Below, one piece after another: positions 63,677 to 64,000 of a DNA stretch of 64,000 bases. The stretch comes from Pseudotamlana agarivorans (GTDB taxonomy: Bacteria; Bacteroidota; Bacteroidia; Flavobacteriales; Flavobacteriaceae), in NCBI RefSeq assembly GCF_001642835.1, contig NZ_LXEI01000001.1:372001-436000 (forward strand), given 5' to 3'. Below the pieces are notes generated by a model. The model was given only the letters and a program-made list of their open reading frames with translations. It was not told the origin of the DNA and made no database searches. Positions within the stretch are counted from its first letter, which is position 1; each line of letters opens with the position of its first letter. Position numbers and translations under genes: made by a program.

Positions 63677-63799
63677 ATGAAAAACTTAATACGCCTTGGG
63701 CTATTAATTGCCCTCATTGTTTTTGCAAGTCAATTGTTGTCATCAGGTTTTGAATCCACAAAATCGATAGATAAGACAACCAAGATTGCTGGTAAGTAG
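63677..63799 (+). CDS. Possible 40-aa secreted or membrane peptide
   Basis: The ATG at 63677 begins MKNLIRLGLLIALIVFASQ, a good signal-like hydrophobic stretch, then a short polar tail (SSGFESTKSIDKTTKIAGK) to a stop. A perfect terminator hairpin lies 125 bp downstream, which supports a transcript. It is too short for family assignment, and it may be a signal-peptide-like chance reading. Confidence 0.4.
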   Translation: MKNLIRLGLLIALIVFASQLLSSGFESTKSIDKTTKIAGK

Positions 63800-63923
63800 T
63801 AACTGTTGTGTTTATTATTTCAAAGTTTAATAATAAAGTCTTTCTTGCACACACAAGGGCTTAAAGACTGTCCCCAATCGAGTGTTTAATTTAATAGTAG
63901 CAATACAAATTATTTTGATTGGT

Positions 63924-63955
63924 AAATGCCCGAATAAAATTCGGGCATTTTTTTA
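63924..63955 (+). terminator. Terminator at the window end
   Basis: AAATGCCCGAAT and ATTCGGGCATTT form a perfect 12-bp stem with AAA loop and a T-run. Confidence 0.88.
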
Positions 63956-64000
63956 TCCTTACCCTACTCGTTAATGGCCAGCAAAGCTTAAAAATTGCTA

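Noticed and set aside
1-64000. CRISPR array, prophage, insertion sequence or transposase
   Set aside because: No repeat-spacer pattern, phage genes or transposase-like protein seen on either strand.

Overview
The window is AT-rich chromosomal DNA of a marine-type member of the Flavobacteriaceae (Bacteroidota). The main evidence is a SusC/SusD pair, a one-protein hybrid two-component regulator, type IX secretion (T9SS) sorting domains, a DUF5916-type outer-membrane protein, an OlsF-like ornithine-lipid synthase, and promoters with the Bacteroidota -7 pattern TAnnTTTG instead of sigma-70 boxes. There is no rRNA operon, CRISPR array, prophage or insertion sequence. One tRNA gene, Leu(CAA), is present.

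Layout. 0-12 kb: a small membrane protein, a large DUF5916/CBM9-like outer-membrane protein, a short SSB, the NAD-synthesis pair nadA-nadB, a two-gene operon of unknown function (602-aa and 91-aa proteins) and an unusual PEP carboxylase. 12-23 kb: a nitrogen-assimilation block, with an outer-membrane porin-like protein, two ammonium transporters and a PII protein on the minus strand, divergent from gltB-gltD (GOGAT). 23-25 kb: a stand-alone secreted PL7 alginate lyase with its own operator-like palindromes. 25.1-26.2 kb: an orphan 187-aa gene boxed by an 11-bp inverted repeat and flanked by structured repeat-like DNA, which looks like a mobile cassette. 26-34 kb: housekeeping and small metabolic genes (fbp, GNAT, aspartate kinase, olsF-like, TM2, DUF1801, 2-hydroxyacid dehydrogenase). 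34-49 kb: a polysaccharide utilization locus (HTCS, possible 31-aa membrane peptide, SusC, SusD, and a convergent operon GH3 - SMP-30 lactonase - GH3), probably for a beta-glucan-type glycan. 49-64 kb: lipoproteins, tRNA-Leu, prs-rplY-pth, a secreted M12B-like metalloprotease, ribF-HTTM, a LamG adhesin-like protein, an AraC regulator, serS and a 40-aa peptide.

How the parts work together. The porin, Amt1, Amt2, PII and GOGAT would take up and sense ammonium and fix it into glutamate; PEP carboxylase and aspartate kinase lie nearby and supply or use C4 carbon skeletons. In the PUL the HTCS would sense an oligosaccharide in the periplasm and activate susCD and the GH3 operon. A shared sequence word, TGTTGCA/TGCAACA, occurs in all three PUL promoter regions, usually as pairs spaced by a near-integral number of helical turns. 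It is the best candidate in the window for the regulator's binding site.

The most unusual features are the boxed cassette at 25.14-26.16 kb, the shared PUL motif, the paired G5/C5 operators at the porin promoter, the three exact 10-bp-phased ACAAACG repeats upstream of ssb, and the uncharacterised 602-aa/91-aa operon. All statements come from reading the sequence; no database search was run.
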